Shown here: one piece after another, positions 16,477 to 24,967 of the stretch
Layout of the letters: every line of letters starts with the position of its first letter
How positions within the stretch are numbered: position 1 is the stretch's first letter
DNA from: JAVVHH01 sp965276815
GTDB taxonomy: Bacteria > Pseudomonadota > Alphaproteobacteria > Acetobacterales > Acetobacteraceae
Assembly (NCBI GenBank): GCA_965276815.1
Contig: CBDIBE010000009.1
Location: 496,001-560,000, forward strand
Length of the DNA: 64,000 bases
Reading direction: 5' to 3'
The notes under the pieces: model-generated
What the model was told of the DNA's origin: nothing
Database searches by the model: none
What the model saw: only the letters and a program-made list of their open reading frames with translations
Made by a program: the position numbers and the translations under genes

Positions 16477-17612
16477 GACACTCTCTCCACCACCATGCTG
16501 ACATGCGACGACATGATGCCGCCGTCTCCGTGCATCAGCGCCAGCGCCGGCTCGGCGCCGATCTGCCGATCGCCTGCGCGCCGGGTCATTTGGCGATGCA
16601 TCTCGACGAGGTGCGCGAGCGCGCCGCCGACCCCGCAATGGCCATAGGAGAGCAGCCCGCCATGTGTGTTCAGCGGCAGGCTGCCGGTGGCGTCGTAGCG
16701 CCCGGCGGCCACCTCCCTGCCGGACCCGCCGCGTGGCGACAACCCGATCTCCTCCAACAGGATGGCGAGCGTGATCGTGAAGCTGTCGTAGATACCGGCG
16801 TAGCCGATATCGCCGATGCCGATCCCGGCCGCTGCCAGCGCGCGTCCGCTGGAAGGCCCGGCGCCGAACCGCGTCAGGCTCGGCGCGCCGGTCACGTGCT
16901 GGTGCGTGTGCGCCTGCGAGCAGCCGATAACGCGCAGCGACCACGCGTTGACCGGCTCGCGGCTGATGACGAAGGCGGCGGCGCCGTCGGAGATGGGGCA
17001 GCAATCCATGAACCGCAGGGGTGGCGCGATCGGACGCGAGGCGGCCACGTCTGCGGCCGAGATCGGCTCGCGCAAATGCGCGCCGGGATGCCCGGCGGCG
17101 TTGCGGCGCATCAGCACCGCCAGTTCCGCGAGGTCGGCCGCGGTCAGCCCGGTCTCGTACATGTAGCGCGACGCCACCAGGGCGTAGTACGCCGGGATGG
17201 TGGGGCCGAGCGGCACCTCGTAGCGGTGTTGCCCCGCTTGCGCGAGGGTCTGCATGGTCACATCGCGGCTCTGGCCCGTCAGGCGATTCTCCCCGGCGAC
17301 GACGAGGATGTTGCGCGCCGCGCCGCCATCGACGACGAGGTGGCTGAGCATGGCCATCGTGAGCCCGGTGGCGCCACCCACCTGCACGCCATGCGCATAG
17401 CTCGGCACGATACCGAAATGCTCGGCGAACAGCGTCGACAGCATCAAATGCGGCATGGTCGTCGAGTAGCCGCAGACCAAGCCGTCGATCTCCCGCCGCT
17501 CCAGCCCGGCATCTTCCAGCGCCTCGGTCGCCGCTTGGGTCATCAAGCTGATGGTGCTGCTGCCCTCGTGGCGCCCAAACGCCGTCATGCCAACCCCGGT
17601 GATCCAGGCCAT
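16473..17612 (-). CDS. Thiolase-like protein (SCP2/Ltp-type, lacks nucleophilic Cys), 379 aa
   Basis: Thiolase fold, SCP2-thiolase/lipid-transfer branch. It begins MAWITGVGMTAFGRHEG, with DGLVCGYST and the loop GVQVGGATGLTMA where canonical thiolases carry the nucleophilic Cys; here the positions are Gly/Ala. A conserved His is present in LLSYGHCGVGGALAH, but the second CxG motif is replaced by MHGDGGIMSSH. Together with the overlapping DUF35 gene this points to a retro-aldolase or accessory function as in Ltp2-ChsH2 rather than thiolysis (inference). It lies 69 bases after livF. Confidence 0.88.
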   Translation of the reverse strand: MAWITGVGMTAFGRHEGSSTISLMTQAATEALEDAGLERREIDGLVCGYSTTMPHLMLSTLFAEHFGIVPSYAHGVQVGGATGLTMAMLSHLVVDGGAARNILVVAGENRLTGQSRDVTMQTLAQAGQHRYEVPLGPTIPAYYALVASRYMYETGLTAADLAELAVLMRRNAAGHPGAHLREPISAADVAASRPIAPPLRFMDCCPISDGAAAFVISREPVNAWSLRVIGCSQAHTHQHVTGAPSLTRFGAGPSSGRALAAAGIGIGDIGYAGIYDSFTITLAILLEEIGLSPRGGSGREVAAGRYDATGSLPLNTHGGLLSYGHCGVGGALAHLVEMHRQMTRRAGDRQIGAEPALALMHGDGGIMSSHVSMVVERVS

Positions 17613-17681
17613 CGGCTCAGACCCTCGCCGCTTGTATGATGGGATGCGGCATGCGGATCTCCTATGGTGATGCGAGGGGCG

Positions 17682-18401
17682 TCATCGCGGCCCGAGATAG
17701 ATATCTTGGATCGTCCCGGACTCCTGCAGCGCCGCCGGCGTGCCCTCGCCGACCTTCACGCCATGGTCCAGCACGTAACAGTAATCGGCATGGGCCAGCG
17801 CCTTCTCAACGAATTGCTCGACCAGCAGCACCGCCGTACCCTGCGTCGTCAGCGACTTGGCAAGCTGCAGGATCCGCTCCACCACGAGCGGGGCAAGGCC
17901 AGCCGAAGGCTCGTCAAAAATCAGCAGGCGGGGTTTGGCGACCAGACCTTGCGCGACCGCCAGGATCTGCTGCTGTCCGCCGCTGAGGCGCGAGGCAAGC
18001 TGCTGCCGCCGCTCCGCGAGTTCCGGGAAGGCGTCGTAGATTGGCTCGAATGCGGAAGCCGAGCGGGGCTGGCCGCTGCCGAGCGCGCTGACAACCAGAT
18101 TGTCGTGAACCGAGAGGTTGGTGAACACGCGGTGACCATCCAGCACCTGCGCCAGACCGTGCCGCAGGATCGCGCGCGGCGGCCATGACGTGATGTCCTG
18201 GCCGCCGAACAGCACCCGGCCGCCTTGCTTCCCGATCAGTCCGGAGACTGCCCGCAACGTCGTCGTCTTGCCCGCGCCGTTCCGCCCGAGCAGTACCGTG
18301 AACTGTCCCGGCTGGACCGCCAGCGAGACGCCGTGCACGACTTGCAGCTTGCCGTAGCCCACCTCCAGCCCTTCGACTTGCAGCAGCGGCGCCACGGTCA
18401 C
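17682..18401 (-). CDS. livF: Branched-chain-type ABC transporter ATP-binding protein LivF, 239 aa
   Basis: Cytoplasmic ATPase of a HAAT-family importer. Walker A GRNGAGKTT (about 38-46), Q-loop, signature LSGGQQQ (about 139), Walker B LLIFDEPSAG (about 157) and H-loop LLVEQFVE are all normal. Length and end (VGEGTPAAL) are typical of LivF. The start overlaps the end of the fused livM-livG by 4 bases, so stoichiometric translation is likely. It is the only ATPase in the window besides the fused one. Confidence 0.96.
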   Translation of the reverse strand: MTVAPLLQVEGLEVGYGKLQVVHGVSLAVQPGQFTVLLGRNGAGKTTTLRAVSGLIGKQGGRVLFGGQDITSWPPRAILRHGLAQVLDGHRVFTNLSVHDNLVVSALGSGQPRSASAFEPIYDAFPELAERRQQLASRLSGGQQQILAVAQGLVAKPRLLIFDEPSAGLAPLVVERILQLAKSLTTQGTAVLLVEQFVEKALAHADYCYVLDHGVKVGEGTPAALQESGTIQDIYLGPR

Positions 18402-20134
18402 GATCCCAGATACACGCGGCGAACGTCGGCGTCCGACCGGACCTCCGCGGGCGTTCCCGTGCAGATGGTGCGGCCAAAGTTGAGCGTGGTCACCTGGTCG
18501 CTCAGGCCGAAGACGAGATCCGTATGGTGCTCGACCAGCAGCACGCCGATGCCCTGGTCGCGCAGTCCGTCGATCACCCGGCCCAGCCGGTCCATCTCGG
18601 CGTGCGTCAGCCCGCTCGCCGGCTCGTCGAGCAGCATGAAATCCGGCTGGTGCATCAGCGCTCGGGCGATCTCGACGAAGCGCAGCTCCGCATGGGTGAG
18701 GGCGTTCGCGGCACGGCCGGCTAGGCCGATCAAGCCGAGCGGCTCCATCAACGCCAGCGCGCGTTCGCGCAGTTGGCGCTCATCCGCGCGCGAGCGCGGC
18801 GCGGCGACGAGGCCCTCGACGAAGCTGGCCCGCGCCAGGGTCCAGCCACCGACGACGACATTGTCGAGCACCGTCAAGTCCTGGATCACGCGCGGGGTTT
18901 GAAACGTGCGCCCAATCCCCAGCGCCGGCCGGGCCGAGAGCGCGGTATAGGAGATATCCGCCCCGTCCAGCCGTATCGTCCCGGCATCCACCCGATAATA
19001 GCCGCTGATGATGTTAAGCAGCGTGGTCTTGCCGCTGCCGTTCGGCCCGATCAGCCCGTGCACCGTGCGGGACGCCAGCGTCAGGCCCACCCCATCCAGC
19101 GCTTTCACCGCGCCGAAACTGCGGCTGACGCCATCGGCCTCGAGGGTCCGCACTTTGCCGCAGGAAGCCGGCACGGGCAAAACGGCCGGACGCGGCGCGG
19201 TGAAGGTGCGGCCAGCTTCTGCCGGCCGGGTGAGGAGTTGCCGCACTCCGCCCGGAATCAGCAGGATGACCCCTAGCAGCAGGACACCGTAGAAAAGGTG
19301 GCCGAATTTCGCGAGCGGCGATACCAGCTCCGGCAGCAGCGTCAGCACGACCGTGCCGACGAAGGGTCCGAGTATGCTGCCTCTGCCGCCGATGATGATG
19401 CAGATGAAGAAGAAAAGGCTCAGATCGAAGGCAAACGTGTCCGGTGTGATGTACGTCTGCAGCGAGCCGAACAGCCCGCCCGCTAGCCCAGCCATCGCCC
19501 CGCTGAACGTGAACACCGCCAGCTTAACGCGATAGCTGCGGATGCCGATCGCGCCCGCCATCACCTCGCTGTCGCGGACCGAGACCATCGCGCGGCCCCA
19601 CATGCTGCGCGTGATCAAAACCGTCATCAGGCTCACGGCCGCAGCAATGGCCGCGGTGAACACGTATTGGCCATCGGGCGTGTCCATCGGGGCAGAGAAG
19701 CCGGCGATGGACATTCCGGTCCCTCCCCCCGTGACATCGGTCAACGCCACCGCAAGCTCGCCCACGATGATGGTGAAGGCGAGCGTGGTCATGGCGAAGT
19801 AGAACCCGGGCAGCCGCAGCGACGGCAGGCCCAGCAGAAGGCCGCAGACCGCGCCGGCTGCCGTCGCCGCGGCCAAGGCCAGCTCGGGCCCGGTGATGTC
19901 ATGCAGGGTCAGATAGCCGAACAAATATGCGCCCACCGCAAGCAAGCCGACATGTCCGATGGAGAGTTGTCCAGTGAACCCCACCACCAGGTTCAGCCCG
20001 GCGATCAGCACCCAGAACGCCGCCACTAGCGTGCCCAGATGCACCCAGTACTGGCTGCCCAGAAACGGCAGCAGAACGAGCAGGACGGCGCCGGCGAGCT
20101 GCGCCGGCCGGCTGGCGAGCGTGCGGGCGATCAT
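18398..20134 (-). CDS. Fused LivM permease-LivG ATPase, 578 aa
   Basis: Residues 1 to about 300 are a LivM-type permease with about nine hydrophobic segments (AFWVLIAGLNLVVGFTGQLSIGH is the family hallmark); a linker rich in Pro/Ala follows; residues about 335-578 are a LivG ATPase with Walker A GPNGSGKTT, Walker B FMLLDEPASGL and H-loop VEHHTDLV. The ABC signature reads LTHAELRFVEIARAL, lacking the usual Gly-Gln of LSGGQ/LxYGQ. LivM-LivG fusions are known in proteobacteria; one gene supplies a membrane and an ATPase half. Overlaps livH and livF by 4 bases each. Confidence 0.95.
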   Translation of the reverse strand: MIARTLASRPAQLAGAVLLVLLPFLGSQYWVHLGTLVAAFWVLIAGLNLVVGFTGQLSIGHVGLLAVGAYLFGYLTLHDITGPELALAAATAAGAVCGLLLGLPSLRLPGFYFAMTTLAFTIIVGELAVALTDVTGGGTGMSIAGFSAPMDTPDGQYVFTAAIAAAVSLMTVLITRSMWGRAMVSVRDSEVMAGAIGIRSYRVKLAVFTFSGAMAGLAGGLFGSLQTYITPDTFAFDLSLFFFICIIIGGRGSILGPFVGTVVLTLLPELVSPLAKFGHLFYGVLLLGVILLIPGGVRQLLTRPAEAGRTFTAPRPAVLPVPASCGKVRTLEADGVSRSFGAVKALDGVGLTLASRTVHGLIGPNGSGKTTLLNIISGYYRVDAGTIRLDGADISYTALSARPALGIGRTFQTPRVIQDLTVLDNVVVGGWTLARASFVEGLVAAPRSRADERQLRERALALMEPLGLIGLAGRAANALTHAELRFVEIARALMHQPDFMLLDEPASGLTHAEMDRLGRVIDGLRDQGIGVLLVEHHTDLVFGLSDQVTTLNFGRTICTGTPAEVRSDADVRRVYLGS

Positions 20135-20985
20135 ACCATCCGCGCCCCGCGCCGCCCAAAGATCCCCTCCGGCCGGATCAGCAGCATCACGACCAGCAGC
20201 CCGGTCGAGATCGAGTTCTGGAACGCGCCGCCGAACAAATTGGTGGCGAACGCGCTGAGCAAGCCCAGCAACATCCCCCCGACCAGCGCCCCCACCGTGC
20301 TGCCGAGCCCGCCGATGGCGAGCGCGATGAACCCGTTCAGCGTCAGCATGAACCCAAGCGCAAAGAAGGCGAAGGTGAGCTGCCCCGCGACGAACCCGGC
20401 CAGCGTACCGACCATACCCGCCAGCGCGAACGACAAGGCGCGCACGGCATTGACCGGGATGCCGCGCGCCGCCGCCGCCAGCGCGTCATCGGAAACCGCC
20501 GAGAACAGCTTGCCGAGCATGGTCCAGCGCAGGAAGCCCTCGATCACCAGCGCAGTCGCCAGCACGGTCACGATCGGCAGCCAGTATTTTTGGTCGCTCC
20601 AGCCGCCGAACTCCTGCACGAACAGGCGCGGGAAGCGCCGCGGCTCCGTCCCCCACCAGAGAGCGACGACTTGCTGCAGGATGGTCGCGAAGGCAAGCGT
20701 GCTCAGCAGCCAGAGATGCTGGTCCGAACGCCCAAGCACGCGCCGGACCGCGACGAACTCGACCGCGAGCCCGAGCAGCGCCCCGGCGGCCAGCGTCGCC
20801 AGCAGTGCCAATGCCGGATGCAGGCCGGCGACGTCGATGAAATACGCGCCGAGCACGCCGCCGATCATGAAGGTGAAGCCCGAGGTAATGCTCAGCACGC
20901 CGGACGTGGCAAAGGTCAGGTTGTAGACCAGCGCGACGCTGGCGTAGATGGCGCCGAGCGCCAAACCGGAGATGATGACGAACAA
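20131..20985 (-). CDS. livH: Branched-chain-type ABC transporter permease LivH, 284 aa
   Basis: Inner-membrane permease of the same importer. About eight hydrophobic segments are visible, starting with FVIISGLALGAIYASVALVYNL; family motifs include GVLSITSGFTFMIGGVLGAY at the start and FALGFMLTLNGFIALAIGGLGSTVGALVGG near the end, the cytoplasmic EAA-like loop that contacts the ATPase. It begins 3 bases after the SBP gene at 20989-22173, which is therefore the most likely cognate receptor. Confidence 0.95.
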   Translation of the reverse strand: MFVIISGLALGAIYASVALVYNLTFATSGVLSITSGFTFMIGGVLGAYFIDVAGLHPALALLATLAAGALLGLAVEFVAVRRVLGRSDQHLWLLSTLAFATILQQVVALWWGTEPRRFPRLFVQEFGGWSDQKYWLPIVTVLATALVIEGFLRWTMLGKLFSAVSDDALAAAARGIPVNAVRALSFALAGMVGTLAGFVAGQLTFAFFALGFMLTLNGFIALAIGGLGSTVGALVGGMLLGLLSAFATNLFGGAFQNSISTGLLVVMLLIRPEGIFGRRGARMV

Positions 20986-20988
20986 GAG

Positions 20989-22173
20989 TCAGCGGGGCGC
21001 GAGCGCGTAGCAGCCGTCCTTGAACGAGTCGGCCAAGTTGGCGACCATGCTCTTGTCGGGCACCCCGTTATGGTCCTTCGCCGTCCAGGTGTAGTCGGCG
21101 AACACGCCGGGGAAGTCCGAGGTCGCGTCGAGCACCCGTTTGATGTCGGCCGGCTTGATCCCGTTCGCCTTGCGGACCGCGTAATCGACGATGCGGACGA
21201 TGTCGTAGCCCAGCGCGATCCACCAGAAGTTGAACTGGATATCGCCGCTGCCGAGCTGTGGGCGGATCGCGTCGACCAGCTTCTGCGTCCGTTCCGGCAG
21301 CTTGCCGTCGGGACCAAAGGACATGCTGCGATAGCCGATCGTGATGGTGTTGGCCCAGTAATCCGGCTTGTTCAGCAGCGGCTTGATCGCCGGGGCGCCG
21401 AGCACCGGGTGGCCGACGATCGGCGCCTTCCAGCCGAGGTCGCCGCGCGTGTTCAGCAGCCGGGCTGCCAGTCCGCTGGCCGCAGTCCAAACCATGACGA
21501 CCTCCGCCCCGGCCGTGCGCGCCTTGGTCATCTCGTCGGTCAGGTCGGTCTTATTAGGGTCGACGAGCACGCTGTAAACGACGTCGGCGCCCGCTTCCTT
21601 GGCCATGTTGGTCGCCCGCTTGGTGCTCGCGCTGCCGTAGCCAGTGGTGTCGCCGATGATGGCGACCTTCTTGAGCTTGAGTTGGTTGAGTGCGTAGTCG
21701 TTTGCGGTGGTGATCCATTGCGTCGTCGTGTTCGCGACGCGGTAGGCGAGCGGATATTTCCCCGGATCGATCAGCTCCTCGACGGCGCCGGTCACCAGAT
21801 TGGGGATGCCGGCGCGCGCGATGATGGGCACGGTCGCCAGCGACTCGCCCGAGTTCACCGGTCCTGCCACGAACTGCACGCTCTCGCTGAACAGGAGTTG
21901 CTGGGCGAGGTTGACGGCCTGCGTCGGGTCGCTGCCGGTGTCGCGCGACACGAGCTCGAGCCGCCGGCCGTCGATGCCGCCGGCCTTGTTCACCTCCTCG
22001 ACCCCGAAGCGGACGCCATGGTCGAAGCCGATTGCGGCGCTGGCCAGCGCGCCGGTGAGCGAGGGCAGCCAACCCAGCTTCACCGTGTCCGCCGCCGCCG
22101 CCCGCTGCCCGATCAACGGCAGCGCCAGCGCCCCGGCCGCCAAAGACCGGCGTGTCAAACCCGCTTGTTCCAT
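20989..22173 (-). CDS. ABC transporter substrate-binding protein (LivK-type), 394 aa
   Basis: Periplasmic receptor immediately upstream of livH. The N-terminus MEQAGLTRRSLAAGALALPLIG is a twin-arginine-like signal ending near AAAAD. The mature part starts VKLGWLPSLTGALAS and has GVEEVNKAGGIDGRRLELVSRD, typical LivK motifs. It lacks the C-terminal EGGC tail and mid Cys of the other SBPs in the window, so it belongs to a different subgroup and is the natural partner of this LivHMGF set. The ligand cannot be predicted. Confidence 0.93.
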   Translation of the reverse strand: MEQAGLTRRSLAAGALALPLIGQRAAAADTVKLGWLPSLTGALASAAIGFDHGVRFGVEEVNKAGGIDGRRLELVSRDTGSDPTQAVNLAQQLLFSESVQFVAGPVNSGESLATVPIIARAGIPNLVTGAVEELIDPGKYPLAYRVANTTTQWITTANDYALNQLKLKKVAIIGDTTGYGSASTKRATNMAKEAGADVVYSVLVDPNKTDLTDEMTKARTAGAEVVMVWTAASGLAARLLNTRGDLGWKAPIVGHPVLGAPAIKPLLNKPDYWANTITIGYRSMSFGPDGKLPERTQKLVDAIRPQLGSGDIQFNFWWIALGYDIVRIVDYAVRKANGIKPADIKRVLDATSDFPGVFADYTWTAKDHNGVPDKSMVANLADSFKDGCYALAPR

Positions 22174-22206
22174 TCGCTCCCTCTCCCTCGTTTCGTTGTC
22201 GCTGTT

Positions 22207-23256
22207 CTAGGGAATGATGCGTTCCTGCTGCATCTGCCGCAGCAGTCGCACCATCATCGCCTCGTCGTCCACCATCTCCCGAAACCCGTAGCGGACCAGC
22301 TTGGTCGTGTCGGAGATGTGGTCGTAGTCCATCCGCCATTGGAAATCGGCAAAGCTCCAGTCCACGAGCTGCTCGTAGGGCAGCGCTTGCAGCCGATGCT
22401 TTTCGACCATGCGTGACCAGAGGGAACCTTTGTCGGCCATCGCCTCGGTCAGTTTCACGTCGCGCACCGGCCCGACCGGCATGCCGAGCGCATCGGCGAT
22501 CCGGGGCCAGATCTCTTCCCAGCGAAACAGGCCGCCATTGGCGACGTTGAAGATTTCGTTGGCGCAGCGCGGCTCCGTCGCCGCCCAGACGCACGCCTTG
22601 GCCAACAATTCCGTATCGACGGCTTGGTCGATCCGCTTGTAGCCGCGCTCTGTCCCCGGAAAGCACAACGGCAGGCCCAGTTCTTGCGAGATGGCCGCAT
22701 AGACGCCGAGCGCGGTCGCCATGTTCATCGTGCTGCCGAGGGAGAATCCCCAAATGCAGCGCGGCCGCATCACGGACCACGTCCACGTCTTGCCATTGGC
22801 CAACGCCGCGAGGTAGTCCTGCTGCGGGTAATAGAACAGCGGCGAGATGATGCGCGGGTCCGTCTCCCGCGCCGGCGTCTTATAGGGGCCGAGATGCGCC
22901 CCGTATGCCTTCGTGCCCTGCATCAGGCTGACATGCTGCAGGCCCGGCGCCGCGGCCTCGAGCACCTCCATCAAGTTGCAAAGAATACGCAGGTTCGGCT
23001 CGACCTCTTCGGCATGGCTCGGCCGCGGCGCATAGGCCACGTAGAACACGTGCGTTACGTCCTGCAGCCCGGCCAGCGCTGCCTCACATTGGCGCCGATC
23101 TAATAGGTCGATGCTGATGGGTTGCAGGCGGTCTTCCGCCACGACCGCCCGCCGGGACAGCGCCACCACGTCCCACTCCGGCAACGCCCGGAAATGGCCG
23201 ATCAGCCCCCGGCCGACCACCCCCAGAGCACCGGCAACGAGCGCTTTCCGCTTCAT
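22207..23256 (-). CDS. PRISE-type SDR reductase (progesterone 5-beta-reductase/iridoid synthase-like), 349 aa
   Basis: Extended SDR protein. NAD(P) motif GALGVVGRGLIGHF (about residues 8-21) followed by LSRR, then DVTHVFYVAYAP, QGTKAYGAHLGPYKTP and FYYPQQDYL, where the catalytic Lys and Tyr of the PRISE family lie. Members reduce enone or enal C=C bonds of steroids, monoterpenoids and small enones with NADPH. Length (349) fits the family. It lies between two SBP genes, 108 bases after one of them, with a candidate promoter and palindrome in that gap. A second homologue is at 27050-28123. Confidence 0.88.
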   Translation of the reverse strand: MKRKALVAGALGVVGRGLIGHFRALPEWDVVALSRRAVVAEDRLQPISIDLLDRRQCEAALAGLQDVTHVFYVAYAPRPSHAEEVEPNLRILCNLMEVLEAAAPGLQHVSLMQGTKAYGAHLGPYKTPARETDPRIISPLFYYPQQDYLAALANGKTWTWSVMRPRCIWGFSLGSTMNMATALGVYAAISQELGLPLCFPGTERGYKRIDQAVDTELLAKACVWAATEPRCANEIFNVANGGLFRWEEIWPRIADALGMPVGPVRDVKLTEAMADKGSLWSRMVEKHRLQALPYEQLVDWSFADFQWRMDYDHISDTTKLVRYGFREMVDDEAMMVRLLRQMQQERIIP

Positions 23257-23313
23257 GTTCCTCCGTGTCGGCGTCGCGCATGCACCGTTTCAGCCAGAGT
23301 GTCGTTCGGCACA

Positions 23314-23342
23314 GTTGTAGGACAATGGTTTGGCGCGGTCCA
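23314..23342 (-). promoter_or_regulatory. Candidate promoter with TTGTnnnACAA palindrome over the -10
   Basis: On the minus strand TGGACC (23342-23337), a 17-base spacer and TACAAC (23319-23314) resemble a sigma-70 promoter for the PRISE gene starting at 23256. The palindrome TTGTAGGACAA (23315-23325) overlaps the -10 box. Same architecture as at 7534-7566 and 39653-39696. Confidence 0.45.
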
Positions 23343-23364
23343 GACTCCGCGTGCGCCGCCAGCC

Positions 23365-24576
23365 TTACTTCACGAGCGGGCAACCGCCCTCCGACAACGG
23401 GCGGAACGCGTCCGCGGCCGGGATGGTGGCGACCAGCTTGTAGACATCCCAGTCCCCGTGCGACTCCGCCGGCGTCTTCACCTGGAACAAGTAAAAATCG
23501 TGGATCACCCGCCCGTCCGCCCGCACCGACCCGGCGCCGAACGCGTCGTCCTGCGCCGGCATGGCCCGCATGGCCGCCATCACCGCTGGCGCGTCAACGC
23601 TATTCGCCTGCTTGACGGCCTTCAGGTAGTGTAGGATGCTCGAATACATCCCGGCCTGGATCATCGTCGGCTTGGCGCCATGCATGTGCTCGCTGAACCG
23701 GGCCGAGAAGGCACGGGTCCGGTCGTTCAGGTCCCAATAGAACGGCGAGGCCAGATAGAGGCCCTGCGCCGTGTCCAAACCGAGCGCGCGCACGTCGGTG
23801 ATGAACGTCAGCAGCGCCGCCAGACGCTGGCCGCCATTCGTGATCCCGAACTCGTGCGCCTGCTTGACCAGGTTGATCAGGTCGGAGGACGCATTGGCCA
23901 ATCCGATCACCTCGGCTTTGCTGCTCTGCGCCGTCAGCAGGTATGACGAGTAATCGGAGTTGAAGGGCGGATTCTTCGTATCCCCTACGACGTTTCCGCC
24001 TAGCGAGGTGATCGCCTTGGTCGCGTCCCGCTCCAGCGCCGTGCCGAACGCGTAATCTGCCGTAATGAAGAACCAAGACTTCAGCCCCTGACTGACCAGC
24101 GCCCGCGCCACCACTTGGCTGATGGCGTAGGTGTCATAGGTCCAGTGCACCGTGTTGGGCGAGCACGCGGGCCCCGTAAGGTCGCTGGTTCCGGTGCCGG
24201 ACGCGATGTAGAGCGTGCGCCGCGCATTGCGCACCACCTCGTTGACCGCGAGCCCGGCCGACGAGAACGGCACGTCGGCGATGACGTTGACGTTGCCGCC
24301 CGCGAGCCAGTTGCGCGCGATGGCGGAAGCGGCGTCCGCCTTGGGCGGCATGTCGGCGCTGATCAAATCGATGGTGACGCCCGGCAGGAACGCGGCGGCA
24401 TCCTCGATCGCGAGCCGCGCCCCCTCGATCGAGCCCTGACCGGAGAGCACCGCGTTGCTGCCGCTCAAATCGGTAAGGACCGCGATCGTGATGCGGTTGC
24501 CGGGGATCTCGGCCGCGGCAGGAAGGCAGGCCGCCGCCACCGTGAGCGCGGCCAGCCAGGCGAGGGTTTTCAGCAT
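23365..24576 (-). CDS. ABC transporter substrate-binding protein, 403 aa
   Basis: Peripla_BP_6-type receptor. I use the ATG at 24576, giving a Sec-type signal peptide (MLKTLAWLAALTVAAACLPAAAE); the frame upstream of it is alcohol dehydrogenase debris. The mature protein begins ITIAVLTDLSGSNAVLSGQG and contains only two cysteines, GPACSPNTVHWTYD and the C-terminal EGGCPLVK. Its middle is nearly identical to the fragment at 4808-5300. It follows a truncated dehydrogenase with no gap and no clear ribosome-binding site, so its 5' region looks rearranged. The next gene is the PRISE reductase. Confidence 0.9.
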   Translation of the reverse strand: MLKTLAWLAALTVAAACLPAAAEIPGNRITIAVLTDLSGSNAVLSGQGSIEGARLAIEDAAAFLPGVTIDLISADMPPKADAASAIARNWLAGGNVNVIADVPFSSAGLAVNEVVRNARRTLYIASGTGTSDLTGPACSPNTVHWTYDTYAISQVVARALVSQGLKSWFFITADYAFGTALERDATKAITSLGGNVVGDTKNPPFNSDYSSYLLTAQSSKAEVIGLANASSDLINLVKQAHEFGITNGGQRLAALLTFITDVRALGLDTAQGLYLASPFYWDLNDRTRAFSARFSEHMHGAKPTMIQAGMYSSILHYLKAVKQANSVDAPAVMAAMRAMPAQDDAFGAGSVRADGRVIHDFYLFQVKTPAESHGDWDVYKLVATIPAADAFRPLSEGGCPLVK

Positions 24577-24950
24577 AGAGACGCTGCCATACACGACCGC
24601 CCCCTGCTCGCACATCTGCGTCCAACCGGTCCGGCAGTGCGGACAGGTGTTGCCGCCGCCATAATGGTGAACCAGGACCCGGTCGCCGGGCTCGCGCTAT
24701 GCCGCGGCACCGCCGACCCCACGGCAGCGATCACGCCGCATAGCTCGTGGCCGGCGATGATGGGCTTTCCGGAATCCTTGAGCCCAAGCGCCTTGAACGC
24801 CGCGCCCGGTGCGGGCCGATACAGTTTCAGGTCGCTCCCGCACAGGCCCGACGCCTTGATCTCGATCACCACATCCGCGGGCCCAGGGGTCGGGTCGTCC
24901 ACCTGGACGAGCGCCAGCGTGCTGTTGCCGGTGAAAACCACGCCACGCAT
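24577..24950 (-). pseudogene. Zinc alcohol dehydrogenase, N-terminal fragment with frameshift
   Basis: Begins MRGVVFTGNSTLALVQVDDPTPGP and has catalytic-zinc motifs ASGLCGSDLKLY and AGHELCGVI. Near 24700 the frame shifts: (PGDR)VLVHHYGGGNTCPHCRTGWTQMCEQGAVVYG, with the structural-zinc cysteines, continues in the frame that leads into the SBP gene. About 125 of the usual 340-360 residues remain; the cofactor domain is missing. It starts 17 bases after the alpha/beta-hydrolase gene, so it was once part of that operon. The SBP signal peptide begins exactly where it ends. Confidence 0.8.
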
Positions 24951-24967
24951 GAAAGTCCTCCTTTCCT

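Noticed and set aside
16108..17004. 298-residue version of the DUF35 protein
   Set aside because: The first 175 residues are the thiolase-like gene read in another frame; the GTG at 16476 overlapping the thiolase-like stop is the real start.
20590..22416. 608-codon open frame on the plus strand opposite livH and its SBP
   Set aside because: Arg/Gly/Ala-rich translation with no family motifs; antisense shadow of two strongly supported genes in high-G+C DNA.
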